A stretch of DNA of 64,000 bases from Isochrysis galbana (GCA_018136815.1 CM030934.1:4103587-4167586), one strand, 5' to 3'. Counted from the stretch's first letter, positions 19,475 through 30,314 are shown. The notes: generated by a model not told the origin, from the sequence alone. A program made the numbers and translations.

Positions 19475-20180
19475 TAGTAATCCTATTTTTGTCAATGTCT
19501 TCTTAATTGCTTCCTCCTTAATATCAACGTCTTAGGGGTGTATGGGTGCTATTTTTAGACCTGCTCGCACCCTCCGACAATGTTGCATTTGGCGGGAGCT
19601 CGCCTAGAGCACCAGTCGGGGGGCGGAGACCACCCTCGTATTAAGGTCCTTTGAGTGCTCCAAGTCCCAGGCACTTTGGGTGTGTCACCTGGGATAACGA
19701 TTTTGGTGCCTTGGAGGACCGCCGTGGGCACGGCCAACCCGCTGCGCGTCGTCGTTCCCGGCGGGGGCCCACCAATGTACCCGGTTATAAGGCGCAATTT
19801 CGGGCGCTCGTCCTTGAGATGCGCTTCACCTGGTGTGATACAATGCCCAGGTCCTCAGGGTCAGGAAAGGGGAGGAGGGAGGAGGGAGGGGCCCTTGCCC
19901 TTCCAGATAGGACAGAAATGAAGGCTAGAGGTTGTCCACGACCCATCGTCCCTGCGTGCGTGACCGCACCACACGGGGGCAGAGAGGGGGTCATGACGGC
20001 GTTGCCGCATCGGCTACGTGCCACCTGCTCACTCCTCACCGCCACTCCCGCGAGTGTGGCGTGTGGTCGCACGGCCCGACGTCTGAGCACTCTATGTGGA
20101 TGCTGGGCCAGTAGAGAAACATTGAGGCATTGCCCTCATGGATACACATAGTGATGAGAGGTCATGTTACAATCAGAATC
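19475..20180. other. Intergenic stretch
   Basis: No gene is supported. Long overlapping open frames here reflect GC-rich composition. The last 20 bases lead into the hairpin of the ORF1 copy. Confidence 0.4.
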
Positions 20181-20184
20181 CATA

Positions 20185-20675
20185 CAACTAACTTTATAGT
20201 TGGACGCGATGGAGCGCGCCGGCGCGACTCCCCTCTCTTTCGGGCCCCCCGCCGAGGGCGGCCCCCCTGCCCCCATGGACCAGTCGCTGGCGAAGCGACC
20301 GCGCCCACCCTCAGAGGCCGAGCAGGTGCGTGCGACCCGCGTCGCACCACACGGCCCGTGGCCCTGGCCACACCACCCACAGCAGCCATGCTGGCCTCCC
20401 CCATGGGAGGCAGCAGACTGCAGGCCATAGAAGAACAGCATCATGCGGACAAGACCGACGCTCCAATGGGCATGCCTTATGGCAGAGGCCCCTCTCACCC
20501 TGGCCAGGGCCGCGCCGCCTCGGCGGCGCGGCTTAAGGCTGGGTGGCCCTCATGGGCACAACACATTGACAAACACCAACATCTCAAATGCGCATACACA
20601 ACTCTGTCCACACAGAGGGAGACTGACAGGCACGACGCCCAGACGCCACGCACGGAAGAGGAAATCCCCCGATAG
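20185..20675 (+). pseudogene. MERA-family ORF1 (copy 3), frameshifted, with 5' hairpin
   Basis: A CAACTA-ACTTTA-TAGTTG hairpin (20185-20202) ends 6 bases before the ATG at 20209. The frame starts MERAGATPLSFGPP and has LAKRPRPPSEAEQ, matching copy 1 (SPKRPRQ). It stops after about 73 residues. A second frame then carries on (GGSRLQAIEEQHHADKTDAP to the stop at 20675), so a frameshift lies near 20400. Confidence 0.5.
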
Positions 20676-20782
20676 CTAACGGGGGGTTCCTCCTCTCTTT
20701 GGCTCGCTCTCCTTCTCTCTCTCTTCCCCCCTCCTATCCTCTGTTCTCCTTTCTCCTCTTTTCTCTGTTCTCTTTCTCCCCC

Positions 20783-21525
20783 GAAAAAAATAGTTTTTAA
20801 AACTTAGAGTATCTAACAGCTAACAGTTTTAGAAATGACATAAAGTTACTAGGATTAATATTAAAATATAATATATAAGTAAAATATGGTAATTAAATTA
20901 AAGATTATTAAAGACGTGATATAAAAATAGTAAAATTAAAAAATCTAACCAAAAATTCAAGTAAAATTAAATATCGGTCATTTTGATCTCGTAAAGTTAA
21001 ATATTAATATTAAGAATATTTAAAACAAATAAAAACCACAAAAAACAAATAAAATTTACTTTTATGTGTTTATTCAAACGATGCTATGACTATAAGTCTT
21101 CATTTTAAACTAAGGTTTACTAAGATAATTACTATCAAGTTATAATTTTTAATTCAACATTTTTAAGGATCAAATTTATTGTCACTGAATAATAGTTTTA
21201 TTACTACTACTTCACTAAACTTTAATTTGAATGATTCATTGAAAAGTGTATTTTCGTAAAAAATGTTATAATAAATTATAATTAATTAATTAAAATTATC
21301 CATACGCTAATTCCGTTTTTGATTTTTATTCGAATAATTCATTGAAAAGTATATTTTCGTAAAAATATTATAATAAATTATATTTAATTAGCTCATTCCG
21401 TTTTTGATATTTAATTATTTATTATATGAATAATTAATTGAAAAGTATATTTTCATAAAAATATTATATTTATATTTAATTGATTAAAATCATTTCTACG
21501 ATCATTCCTTTTTTATTTTAACAGC
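20783..21525. other. Sharply AT-rich island with about three 100-bp repeats
   Basis: About 740 bases are strongly AT-rich inside a GC-rich genome, with sharp borders (CTCCCCCG before, CTCCCTCTCT after). Copies starting at about 21230, 21333 and 21429 share AATnATTnATTGAAAAGT, ATATTTTCrTAAAAA and a late ATTCCGTTTTTGAT-like word. No long frame is open in any direction. Options include an organelle-DNA insertion, an AT-rich viral or element region, or an internally amplified satellite. Confidence 0.8.
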
Positions 21526-21538
21526 ATAAACTCCCTCT

Positions 21539-21863
<325 letters not shown>

Positions 21864-21865
21864 GC

Positions 21866-22375
21866 CCTAACGCGCCACAACCAGCAAGAGAGGCATGGGC
21901 GAAACGCCTCGACATCACGAAAGAAGACTGGAGGCACATAGCCAAGCTATACACCCTGCCGCTGTTGAAACACACAGACAAACACCCACACTTCAAGCAC
22001 ATCACTCATAGGAGGATAGGCACCAGAAATAGATTTAGGACCAGCCCATCGGAAACTTGCAGGCTGTGCAACCGTTACCGGGAGGACTCATGCCACCTAG
22101 CGTGGTGCCCCGCGACGAGGAAAATCTTTGACGCCATAGATGCAATCGCCGACTATACCCCGGACGCAAACAGGTCAAGAAAGCAGAAAACAAAGGATAG
22201 GCTATTTGCATACCCGAACGCGACCACCCCCGACAGCCTAAAAGCTCTATACATAATAGCTTGGAGATACATAATAAGAGACTTTTACAGAGTGGAATTC
22301 GAGTCATACGAGTATCACTACATACCTACTCTAGAATCCACACTGACAAGGTTCACTATCCTACTGCAACTTCAG
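21866..22375 (+). mobile_element. LINE ORF2 C-terminal part with zinc-binding motif
   Basis: The frame, open from the microsatellite, includes EDWRHIAKLYTLPLL, RIGTRNRFRTSPSETCRLC and EDSCHLAWCPATRKIF. The last two give C-x2-C...H-x4-C, the zf-RVT knuckle that follows reverse transcriptase in LINEs. It continues with LKALYIIAWRYIIRDFYRVEFE. It is cut at about 22375 by sequence belonging to the palindromic element. Confidence 0.7.
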
Positions 22376-22943
22376 GATCATTCCGTAGCTACCCCACACG
22401 CGGGCTGGAGGGGCTGCACCGAGAGCATCGGCAACTCCGCAGTGGGGGCATGGAAATGTCCTTAGTATCCAGTCGTGGAGTACCTGCGAGTGCACGATGT
22501 GGGCGCGGTCTTGGGGGGTGGGCGCTGGAGCTGGTGGAGTGGGAGGGACTGGCGGCGTGGGGAGTAGCAGGATGCGCCTCGTCGGCTTCCGCAGGCCATT
22601 GCAGCCCCCTGGAGAGCCAAAGTCCAGGTGGGAACGGGCCTTCCTCTTCCTCCTCGATGGAAGACCCTCCTTTGGCGTCAGCGCGCAATATGAGCGCCGA
22701 CGCTTCTTCGCCTTTGACCCCCCTGGGGTCTTCGACGACCTTGGCCGGGAGGGAGGCTCGGGATTGCAGGGGGGCCGTTCCAGGGTGTCCTCCTCATCCC
22801 ACGGCTCCGGCTCTCCATGAGCACCGGGTGCCATTCCGCTCTGCCCTCGTCTCCAGGGCGCTCCCCCCCCCCCCCCTCGCTCCCACTTCGCGGCAGCGGC
22901 CTGCCCCCCCCCCCCCCCCCCCACTTCCCATCCGTGTACCACC
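22375..22943 (-). pseudogene. TTAA-element protein, left copy
   Basis: The minus-strand frame reads KAKKRRRSYCALTPKE (basic N-terminus), LDFGSPGGCNGLRKPTRR, a Pro-rich linker, then HIVHSQVLHDWILRTFPCPHCGVADAL and VWGSYGMIL. The CPxCG pattern suggests the first half of a zinc knuckle. The reading then enters LINE sequence, so the protein is truncated. The family is not recognised. A transposase-associated DNA-binding protein is the natural guess. Confidence 0.4.
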
Positions 22944-23335
22944 TTAAGGTGGTACGCGGATGGGAAGCCCAGGGGGGTTGGGGGGGGGGGGGGGCGCTGC
23001 CGCGAAGTGGGAGCGGGCAGCGGGGTGGGGGCGCCCCGGACAGCAGCAAGAGGGGGAGAGACAAGGGGGCACCAGCACCAGCGGAATGGCACCCGGTGCT
23101 GATGGGGAGCCGGAGCCGTGCGATGAGGAGGACACCCGGGAACGCCCCCCCTCCAATCCCGAGCCTCTCTCCCGGCCAAGGTCGTGAAAGACCCCTGGGA
23201 TGTCGAAGGCGAAGAAGCGCCGGCGGTCCTATTGCGCGCTAACGCCAAAGGAGGCTCTTGCCTCGAAGAGGAAGAGGAAGGCCCGTTCCCAACTCGATTT
23301 CGGCTCTCCGGGGGGCTGTAATGGCCTGCGCAAGG
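22590..23335. repeat. Large palindrome: two head-to-head copies of a TTAA element
   Basis: The arms (about 22590-22943 and 22946-23335) are imperfect reverse complements over roughly 355-390 bp. The centre is GTACCACCTTAAGGTGGTAC. Both arms carry C/G runs at mirrored places and both encode KAKKRRRSYCALTPKE then LDFGSPGGCNGLRK, in opposite directions. This looks like two related copies sharing one TTAA. Confidence 0.88.
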
Positions 23336-23349
23336 GGAATGAGCCATAA
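23200..23349 (+). pseudogene. TTAA-element protein, right copy (N-terminus only)
   Basis: The 49-residue frame MSKAKKRRRSYCALTPKEAL... through SPGGCNGLRKGNEP matches the left copy up to GLRK, then is replaced by hAT-like sequence. It supplies a plausible ATG for the family. Confidence 0.45.
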
Positions 23350-23539
23350 GACTGCAGACAAATTAGTGTATTGTCATGAGTCGATGCACGCACAGCTCCG
23401 GGTGCAAGTGCAAGATGCAGGATGGGTTCCCGAGGTGGTGAAGTGGGACAGCGACGATGATAGTGACGCAGAAGATGATTGGATTGCAGATGACAATTCT
23501 TGTCCAAGTGTGCAAACTATGAAACAGCTGGTAGTGTGA
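23336..23539 (+). pseudogene. hAT transposase C-terminal scrap
   Basis: The frame reads RGMSHKTADKLVYCHESM, then WVPEVVKWDSDDDSDAEDDW to a stop at 23539. A KLVY helix and a closing acidic W-DDD...DDW tail are typical of the very end of hAT transposases. Nothing upstream remains, because the TTAA element abuts it. Confidence 0.4.
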
Positions 23540-23984
23540 TTGGTGATTGTGATTGGTGATTGATTCGCTAACTAACTAACCTAAAAAAATCTTGAGAAGC
23601 TAGAGCCGCTTTGATTCGCTAACTCAATGAACGCTCAACATCAACAGACTTACTCCTCACTTCTTACTTCTTCGCCCTCGTGTTGCGACTGACGTTCCCT
23701 TTCCTCCTGTATAGCGTATAACGGCCTCTTTCGCCTCTGGCCGCCGATTGCTGACCGCGCGCGCGCCTCTGTGTTTCCTCTGTGTTGCGCCACGAGAGGT
23801 TTGAAACACGGCGAAACACGGCTGTGTTTGGCCATTGTAGAAACACGGTGTTCCTGTGTTTCACAAGTAGGGCAGGGGCTGAGGTTGATTGTACGGGCCC
23901 ACCCCGGGGGGTGTCCGCGATGGAGAGAGGGGGGCGCGAGGCCCCCATCCATTGTCCCCTACTCATAAAAGTAGGTTGTAGGGA

Positions 23985-24052
23985 GGATCAGAGGATCATA
24001 AGCACGCTGCCTCTCACGCCGCACGCGTAGCGGAGATTTTTAAGAAGATTTT
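23985..24052 (+). mobile_element. Short repeat family B, 3' end only
   Basis: GCTGCCTCTCACGCCGCACG, then CGTAGCGGAGATTTTTAAGAAG and a T-rich end match the 3' end of family B (compare the minus-strand copies at 34.4 and 58.4 kb). The rest of the unit is missing. Confidence 0.6.
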
Positions 24053-24180
24053 TTAGCCAATGGATTTCAAGCCCAGGCAGACAAGAGAGACACAGTATAG
24101 GCGTCACGCCCCTGCCCCTTGCTCTTACGCGACAGCATGTGGTACGGGTTACGTGTCACTAGCGAGAAAAGCACATCTTT

Positions 24181-25059
24181 TTATCTTAAGGCCGAACTAG
24201 TGTCCTTCCGTCCCAAGAGCAAGCGATTCATCGGTGTGATCTGAGAGGGGATCGAACGCCAATTCACCGTATAGCCAAGTCGCTCGAGCTCGTATGTTCT
24301 GTGGATGTCTGCGGCAACGGAAACACCTAGCGAGCGGCGAAGAGCTATTGGAGCTCCTTCTGCTGTTTGAGCATAGCAGCAGGGCATAACGGCCAGCGTG
24401 TTTGCCCTTGCACGTGCCGAGATACGAATCGCCGTGTCGGTGAGCGTGTTGCATCCATGCAGGCAAGTCACTGCGCAGCCATCGGGTAGTGCGGTCTCAT
24501 CATCCACGAATCTCTCTTGGTAGTCCAGATTTTGCGCCACCCAGGGAGCGACCTCGGTAGCCGCATCAAACACAGCACCAAAAGACTTGGGGATCTTCGC
24601 ATCGAGCACAAGTATGGTCTCGAATCTCTTGTGCTCGAACACGGCGAAGAGCGCAGCGACGAGCCCATGACCTCCGGCAAGGTCCACCAGAGTGGAGTGT
24701 GCACTGCAGCTACTCGACGGGCAACTTTGCAGACTACCTCGGCTCCGTGCAAAGAACTCCCATGCCTCGAAGAACTCCTTCCGATCCACCGCGCGCCTGA
24801 TCGCAAGCGCACGCGAAAAGCGCGCCTGCAGCGTTTCGCCTCGGAAAAGGTCATCCATCGCTCCTCCCATTTGCAGGCGCGATCGCCGCGTCACACCGAC
24901 TGAACGTTGGAGCTGATCGTCGTTGAGCAGTGGCCATGCCTTAAACTTCGCATCCATCGAGAAGGGTGCTGTAAGAGCATTCGTTGGCGCAAATGGGTCT
25001 GGCCTTCGTAAGGAAGGCGCCTGCTGCCGCATCGGCGGCCCACACGGCACGCCCACCAT
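24181..25059 (-). CDS. SAM-dependent methyltransferase-like protein
   Basis: The protein has up to 292 residues (258 if the inner ATG at 24957 is used). The SAM-binding glycine loop is LVDLAGGHGLVAALFAV at about residues 124-140. It is followed by an acidic strand end (ILVLDAKIPKS), CLHGCNTLTDTAIRISARA and LAVMPCCYAQ. The HGC...TD and MPCCY words recall the methyltransferase-32 / METTL25-type group. The end, YELERLGYTVNWRSIPSQITP with NRLLLGRK, is a normal C-terminal strand. It is intronless. The substrate is unknown. Confidence 0.7.
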   Translation of the reverse strand: MVGVPCGPPMRQQAPSLRRPDPFAPTNALTAPFSMDAKFKAWPLLNDDQLQRSVGVTRRSRLQMGGAMDDLFRGETLQARFSRALAIRRAVDRKEFFEAWEFFARSRGSLQSCPSSSCSAHSTLVDLAGGHGLVAALFAVFEHKRFETILVLDAKIPKSFGAVFDAATEVAPWVAQNLDYQERFVDDETALPDGCAVTCLHGCNTLTDTAIRISARARANTLAVMPCCYAQTAEGAPIALRRSLGVSVAADIHRTYELERLGYTVNWRSIPSQITPMNRLLLGRKDTSSALR

Positions 25060-25299
25060 AAGCGACTACGGAGCCGCCGGCACTCGCGTGGCCGCCCTGG
25101 GATAGCCTACCAGTTCAGACAGAGCTGAGGAAGAAGTAGAGTAGAGTAGAGTACAGCAAAGCTTGCTCAAAAGCTTGGTCCATAGATGGTCGATTTTGGA
25201 GTCCACCAAAGCTCGATAGAAAGCTTGTTCCCAAAATAGTGCTCTGGGTCCCTATCCCCCCCCCCCCTCCCGCCTCCTGCCCGCCCGTTCACCGTTGCG

Positions 25300-25527
25300 A
25301 TGGGCGACCGCCTCGAGGGCCTCCTCTCGCTGCATGCGGCTGGGCTCATTAGCAGAGCCGAGCTGCAGGCGCGCATGCGGCGGCCGGAGGAGGACACACC
25401 TGCAGGCGCAGCTGCTGCCGTCCGTATGTGCTGCGCGTGCCGCGCGCCTATAGCAGCGCTCGGGCGCTGCGCGCCCGAAAAGCTTGGTCATAGATGGTTG
25501 GCCACATCAGCAAAGCTTGCCATCTAG
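25300..25527 (+). CDS. Short unrecognised frame
   Basis: The 75-codon frame begins MGDRLEGLLSLHAAGLISRAELQARM, which looks like a short amphipathic two-helix segment (SHOCT-like), then has CCACRAP. It is flanked by repeated AAGCTTG-containing words (25160-25225, 25470-25560), so it may be part of a repeat or a first exon. Evidence is weak. Confidence 0.25.
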   Translation: MGDRLEGLLSLHAAGLISRAELQARMRRPEEDTPAGAAAAVRMCCACRAPIAALGRCAPEKLGHRWLATSAKLAI

Positions 25528-25539
25528 ATTGAGATGGTT

Positions 25540-26420
25540 TGCATCAGCAAAGCTTGCAACAATAGATGGCATCTTTCTGTCAGGGGTTAGCTGCAGGTCA
25601 CCAACAGGCGATATAGTAGGTAAAAACACACAAATCAACACTCTGCACTCAAACATTTCACAGTAACAGGCCGGAAACATACGTTAAACGAACTCCCTCT
25701 GATGAGCAGAACCAGGAGCGCTCACTAGAAAAAGAGGAGAGAGAGAGAGAGAGAGAACGAGGACTCGAGGGTCAAAACACAATTCGGACTCCGGCTCGGA
25801 CTACATAGTAAAATCCAGTGCCCTCGCGGGTCCTGCCTCGAGCCTCGAGTCTCGCGGGGCAGCGCCGAAGGACGCTGACGCTGAAGGACGCGCTGCGGGA
25901 CGGCGCTGAAGGACGCTGAAGGACGCTGAAGGACGCTGTGGTGAAAGGAGTGGAGCTGTGGCTGCGTTGTGTGCAGAGGAAGTGGGGTTGGTGTCTGTAA
26001 CATGTGTGATACAATTCCTAGTTCCTAGGAAGCATGGGGCGCGGGCTGCCAGGGGCGAGGGAGGCACGCGACGAGGGAGCTGAGGACGAGCGGGTGGACT
26101 GAGTTGGCATGCAGTCGCGTGGGACGAGGACGGGGACAGGAGGCACACGAAGAGGAGCACAGGGGCGCTCGTGCGATGGCGCAGAGCGTACGAAGGACCC
26201 ATTCAGTGTCCTGGCTGGCCCGGACACGGGGCGCTCGTGCGATGGGGGATGGGGGGCAGTAGGAGAGGAGGCTCACCTGGCAGCCTACGCGCATGGCTGT
26301 GGCTGGCCGAGGCACGCTGCGCCGGGGACGCGTCGATTACCGGCCCGACGCTCGCCCGCGCTCGCGTCGGACGTCGGCCCTCCGCGATAGTGATTTCTGG
26401 CCTGTTTGCGCGTTTTCTTT
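25540..26420. other. Intergenic stretch with minisatellite
   Basis: It contains a (GA)n tract at about 25736-25756 and a CTGAAGGACG minisatellite at 25862-25945 (roughly six irregular 10-11 bp units). Overlapping open frames on both strands carry no recognisable motif. No gene is supported. Confidence 0.5.
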
Positions 26421-26424
26421 CTGG

Positions 26425-27033
26425 TTACTGGTTACGCATCGCTGTGGGGCCATTCACCGCAATCTTCCTTCCGGCTATGGCGGTCAGGGCGACCGCCTTC
26501 CGGAATGTGACATCGTCAAAGAGGTCAAGGGGCAGTGCTCTCTTCACGACCACCCGCAACCATGCCTCACATACCTGATCAGTAGTTACGCGATCGAACA
26601 TCGGTGCATGCTGCTCATAGCCAGCACAAACCCTTCCCTCCACCTTGGCAGCCTCCCGTTGAGCTTTCTTTTCTTCTTCTTGCGCATCTGCAGCGCGCCG
26701 CTTGTGCAGCTCCACAAGCACCTCAGCCTTGCGCTCACGCCACATCTCACTAGGAGCGCACAGGCGAATGGTGCGAGGCTTCACAGCAGGATCCAAGTGC
26801 GCGCGAATTTGGAAAGGGCCACCTGTGTAATGAAATCCGCAAAAGAGACACTGCTTCAACTTCGTCATCTTGGCGCGGCCACCTTCCTCGACAATTGTCG
26901 ACCATACGAGTTGGGAGCCTTTGAGCTCATGCAGCGGCTGCCGCCCCCAGCCCCCTCTCATAGAGACGTCGTCCTCTTCGTCGTTCTCCTCTTCATCCTC
27001 CACGTCGATGGTCTCTGTGCTCCTCCTCGCCAT
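26425..27033 (-). pseudogene. hAT transposase N-terminus with BED-type zinc finger
   Basis: The 202-residue frame starts MARRSTETIDVEDEEEND, an acidic leader. It has a BED-like finger, CLFCGFHYTGGPFQIRAHL, giving C-x2-C...H. A charged helix follows (WRERKAEVLVELHKRRAADA), then the start of the hAT core: APMFDRVTTDQVCEAWLRVV and FDDVTFRKAVALTAI. It stops at AMRNQ, far short of a full transposase (about 600 residues). The C-terminal scraps at 23.3 and 63.4 kb are separate pieces. Confidence 0.65.
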
Positions 27034-27429
27034 TGGTATTGTCTGCGAGCAGCGAACGAGGGTGGGGATCAAATGAGCGCACGCCTCAGTCAGACCTCAC
27101 AGATCACAGCGGGCAAGTGACAAGTGGGAGATGCGCCTGGCGCAAGTGGACGCCTGTGCAGCAGCCCGCTAGCGTGCGCTCGTGCGCCAACGCCAGCTCG
27201 TGTGGGGGCGACGCAAGACGCAAGAGCAAAAAGCTCGACACCATGAATGAGCGCTGCCATGCATGTGCGAGTGAGGGGCGGACCATGCGGCTGCGACGCG
27301 TGGGCGCGCGCGTGCGGCCCCGCGAAGTGCAAGCATGCGCTTGGGAGGGGCAGGAGACGAGGGAGAATGAGAGAAAGCAGGAGAGAGAGGGGTGCGTGGG
27401 TGGTGGTGGGAGGCCAGAGCCAGAGCGAG

Positions 27430-27712
27430 AGATCGAGCGCGCGCCTGGTCGTTGGCCACGCTTGTCGGGGATGTTGTCCATGTCGCTCACGTCGCTGTCG
27501 TCGTTGTCGCTGTCGCCGAAGGCTGCGAGGCCCGGGGTCATGGTCTTGCCGGCCCTTCGCCGCACGGGCTCGTCGTCTTCGCTCTCCTCCTCCTCCTCGT
27601 TCTCCACCACCTCGCTTGTGCTGCGTTGCTCGGGCTCGGGATCAACGCCATCCCGAGGGAGGATGCTGTCACCCTCCGCCTCCGCGAGCGACGCAGCTCG
27701 TCGCGTACAGTG
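27430..27712 (-). CDS. Acidic protein exon, unrecognised
   Basis: On the minus strand, after a possible acceptor (CTCCTGCGTAG), a frame reads AEAEGDSILPRDGVDPEPEQ, then ENEEEEESEDDEPVRRRAGK, then AAFGDSDNDDSDVSDMDNIP. The highly acidic, serine-rich composition suggests a nuclear or chromatin-associated protein or a transposon leader like that of the neighbouring hAT gene. No domain is visible and exon limits are uncertain. Confidence 0.35.
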
Positions 27713-27949
27713 ACGCTTGCCTACGCAGGAGGTGAGGGAGGATTGAGATGCGCGTCCACGGGCTCACACGTGCAAGCAGGCTAGCACGCAGTGGGCAGAG
27801 GGGAGAGGGAGAGGGGGCTGGCATGGCTTACCTAGCCCCGACATCGCGCGCCGCGCCGCGCGCCGCAGCCTGTCTCCTCGGAGCTGAAGAGGGCAAGAGA
27901 GAGGGCCAATTTACTGTCATGAAAGGCCCTGTTTATGTTAAAGAGTCGC

Positions 27950-28345
27950 ATCCGCGCGACAACTTGTTCACCGAGTCAACTTGTTGACCGCGACAACTTG
28001 TTCACCGCGAGTGAACATGTTGCTGTCTACTAATAAAGAGGAGATTCTTATACTGGATACTGGTAGAAAGCCCGGCGCCACGGCCCCAATCTTGCAGCCA
28101 CTTGTAGAGAGGGCCCAAACTTCTGGCAAGTTGGGCGAGCCACCCAAACTTGCAGAACAAGTTGTACAAGTATTGGCCTGGGCCTATCTAGGGCCCAAAG
28201 GGCAAAGGGCACCGGATATGTGCTAGTTACACCTATCCGGTCACCATATCCAAAAATCTCGTAGTGAATCCTCAATCTTGACTTGGTTAATTTTCACCCT
28301 TAGAAGTTAATTTTCACCCTTAGAAGTTAATATAGCTGTTTGACC
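27950..28345. repeat. Short direct repeats
   Basis: CGCGACAACTTGTTCACCG occurs twice (27956-28010), and GTTAATTTTCACCCTTAGAA is tandemly duplicated near 28288-28330. No gene is seen. Confidence 0.7.
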
Positions 28346-28374
28346 GCCCTAGGGGGTGTGAATGCTAAATAAGC

Positions 28375-28560
28375 TCATGCCTACTCAGCTCATCCCAGAA
28401 GGCAGAGTCTACTGTCTGGGGGTGACCGACGGCCCCCCTGGGAGGGAGTTGGAGCCGGGGGGGGGGGGGGGGGACACGAGGCGCCTCCCGCAAGTGAACT
28501 AATTATAAATTTAGTTGAGTGTTGAGCGTATACGTGTAGCGTAGAAATACAAACTAGAAG
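28375..28560. repeat. Dispersed repeat, pair of 57.7 kb
   Basis: Shared words with 57.71-57.95 kb are CTCAGCTCATnCCAGAAGGC, GACCnACnnnCGGCCCCCCTGG and GAGTTGGAGnCnGGG. A G-run then an AACTAATTATAAATTTAGTTG hairpin-like word follow. It is probably a decayed element related to ORF1 5' regions. Confidence 0.5.
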
Positions 28561-28857
28561 TAGAAACGTGGGTTTGCATAAGACAAAAACAAGCAAGGGC
28601 TTTTGATGTCATCAACCCAGCATCGGGCCCAGTACGATCGCTGCCCTTAAACATTGCGGCTGGACCCACTGTCGCATCCACAAGCTACACCATAAGCATT
28701 GTTGCCACAAGGAGCAATTGGAAGTAAGGAAGGCAAATCACACACAGTACACCTAACTCTGGATGGGCATGAAGCAACACACCTTGCATCTTGTGAGTCG
28801 CGCCCACTGGTGTCGTGAGGAAATTTTCGGGAGAGCAGAAGCACGCCGCAACTTCAT

Positions 28858-29292
28858 TCACCGCCTCGTCTTCTTCGCATCGCGCTGCTGATCATATTCA
28901 CGCTGAAGCTTGCCTCCTGAGATCAAATTCTCAAAGAAGCCGGGCCCAGACTCTTCCTCATCGACCCAGCCAGATTCAAAGTACTTGCCTTTCTGAATAT
29001 CGCCCTTCTGATCGAAGAAATTGTTGGCCTCAAGCTCAAACTGCAGAGCTGCGCCACCCTCCGCCTCAGGCTTGTCAAAGTTGGTCTTCTTGAGGTCGCC
29101 CAGCATTGGGGCGCCGGCACCCATCGCCATGAGCTGTGCCAGCCCACTGAAGTCGATGCCGAACGCCTTCTTCTCGCCCTCCTCTTCGGCCTTCAGCGCC
29201 ACGACCGCACGTTGCGTCGCCCCCGTCGGAGCAACGGGCAGCTGGAGCGAGGCGACTGTAGCCATGCCGAGCAAGCAAAGAGCGGCGCGCAT
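28858..29292 (-). CDS. Probable plastid-targeted small protein, unknown function
   Basis: From the ATG at 29292 the 144-residue protein begins MRAALCLLGMATVASLQLP, a signal peptide, followed by VAPTGATQRAVVALKAEEE, a short basic/hydroxylated stretch like a plastid transit-like region of secondary-plastid algae. The mature part reads FGIDFSGLAQLMAMGAGAP, then FELEANNFFDQKGDIQKGKY and GFFENLISGGKLQREYDQQ. I do not recognise the family. It is intronless. A long purine tract (29343-29485 on the plus strand) lies just upstream, so the transcript leader would be pyrimidine-rich. Confidence 0.6.
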   Translation of the reverse strand: MRAALCLLGMATVASLQLPVAPTGATQRAVVALKAEEEGEKKAFGIDFSGLAQLMAMGAGAPMLGDLKKTNFDKPEAEGGAALQFELEANNFFDQKGDIQKGKYFESGWVDEEESGPGFFENLISGGKLQREYDQQRDAKKTRR

Positions 29293-29342
29293 CTTGAGAG
29301 CAGGACTGAGAGCAGCGAGAGAATCCAAGAACCTTTACACTA

Positions 29343-29485
29343 GATGTGAGAAGTAAGATGAAGAGTAGAAGAGGAGAGAGCAGGAGAGAGGGAGACGAGA
29401 GAAAGAGGGGAGAGAGAAGAGAGAAGGAGAGAGATGATAGAGAAGGAATAGAAGATAAGAGAGAGACAGTAGAAGAGAGCGAGCA
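29343..29485. repeat. Polypurine tract
   Basis: About 140 bases are almost all A and G on the plus strand, directly upstream of the plastid-type gene. It encodes nothing. Such tracts can form triplex DNA, or may be plain low-complexity sequence. Confidence 0.85.
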
Positions 29486-30310
29486 CAACACATATACTCT
29501 ACACCAGCTAGGTACGAGGAGGAGAGAGTGCTGCAGCGGATGGAATGAGGGAACGGGGGGGGGGGGAGGGGTGGAGCAGAGCGGAAAAGAGGGGGGGTCG
29601 TTCTTATCTTGAAGGAGCAGCTGATCCATGGAGAGAAGAAGTGTTTATGATACGGGGACGACCGGTGAAAACCAAATGAAAACGGAGGAGAGAGAGAACA
29701 AAAGGACTGCACAGACATGTAAAGTACTCGTCGCAGTACACTAGAGTAGGAGTACCAGAGGCTAATTATTGCAACCATCCAGAGGCCTGTAATTCATTCG
29801 AGTACCGAGCACATCCTAACTTGAGCCTCGCCACGGCCCAATGGACGCCAATCCGTGAAGTACACTCACTGGAATATCTTTGTTCTCGCTGCGCACTCAC
29901 CCTTGGGCCCACTACAATACTACCCTAAGTGGGAAACACAGCTAGGAGGTCTCCAAACACACACACAGCAAGTAACAGACTCTTTTTGGCAATCGTAGAA
30001 ACACCGTCGAAAACACAGTGATGTACTACCAAGGGGAAATCTCCCCCCCTCGCCCGCAGTCTCCATACATCCAGATTCCGGATTCGCCAGATTCGAGATT
30101 CGCCATTCACATCACTCTCGCAATGCACATACATCGGACTCGGCATTCACATTGCCTACTGCCTCTTCTTGGCAGCCATTCTCCTCTCTCCTCTTCTACG
30201 GCAACGCACGAGCACGAGGGAGAAGGTGAGTCACGCCATGTGTGGTATGTGGTATCCTGTGGTGCAGGTGCAAGTGCGTGGGTGGTCAAGAAAACCATGG
30301 TGAGGAATGA
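29486..30310. other. Intergenic stretch
   Basis: No gene is supported. It includes a G10 run near 29557 and CATTCACAT words near 30105-30150. Confidence 0.45.
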
Positions 30311-30314
30311 AATT

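Noticed and set aside
27033-27784. Plus-strand frames over the acidic exon
   Set aside because: Ser/Arg-rich low-complexity readings of the minus-strand acidic exon; no motif.
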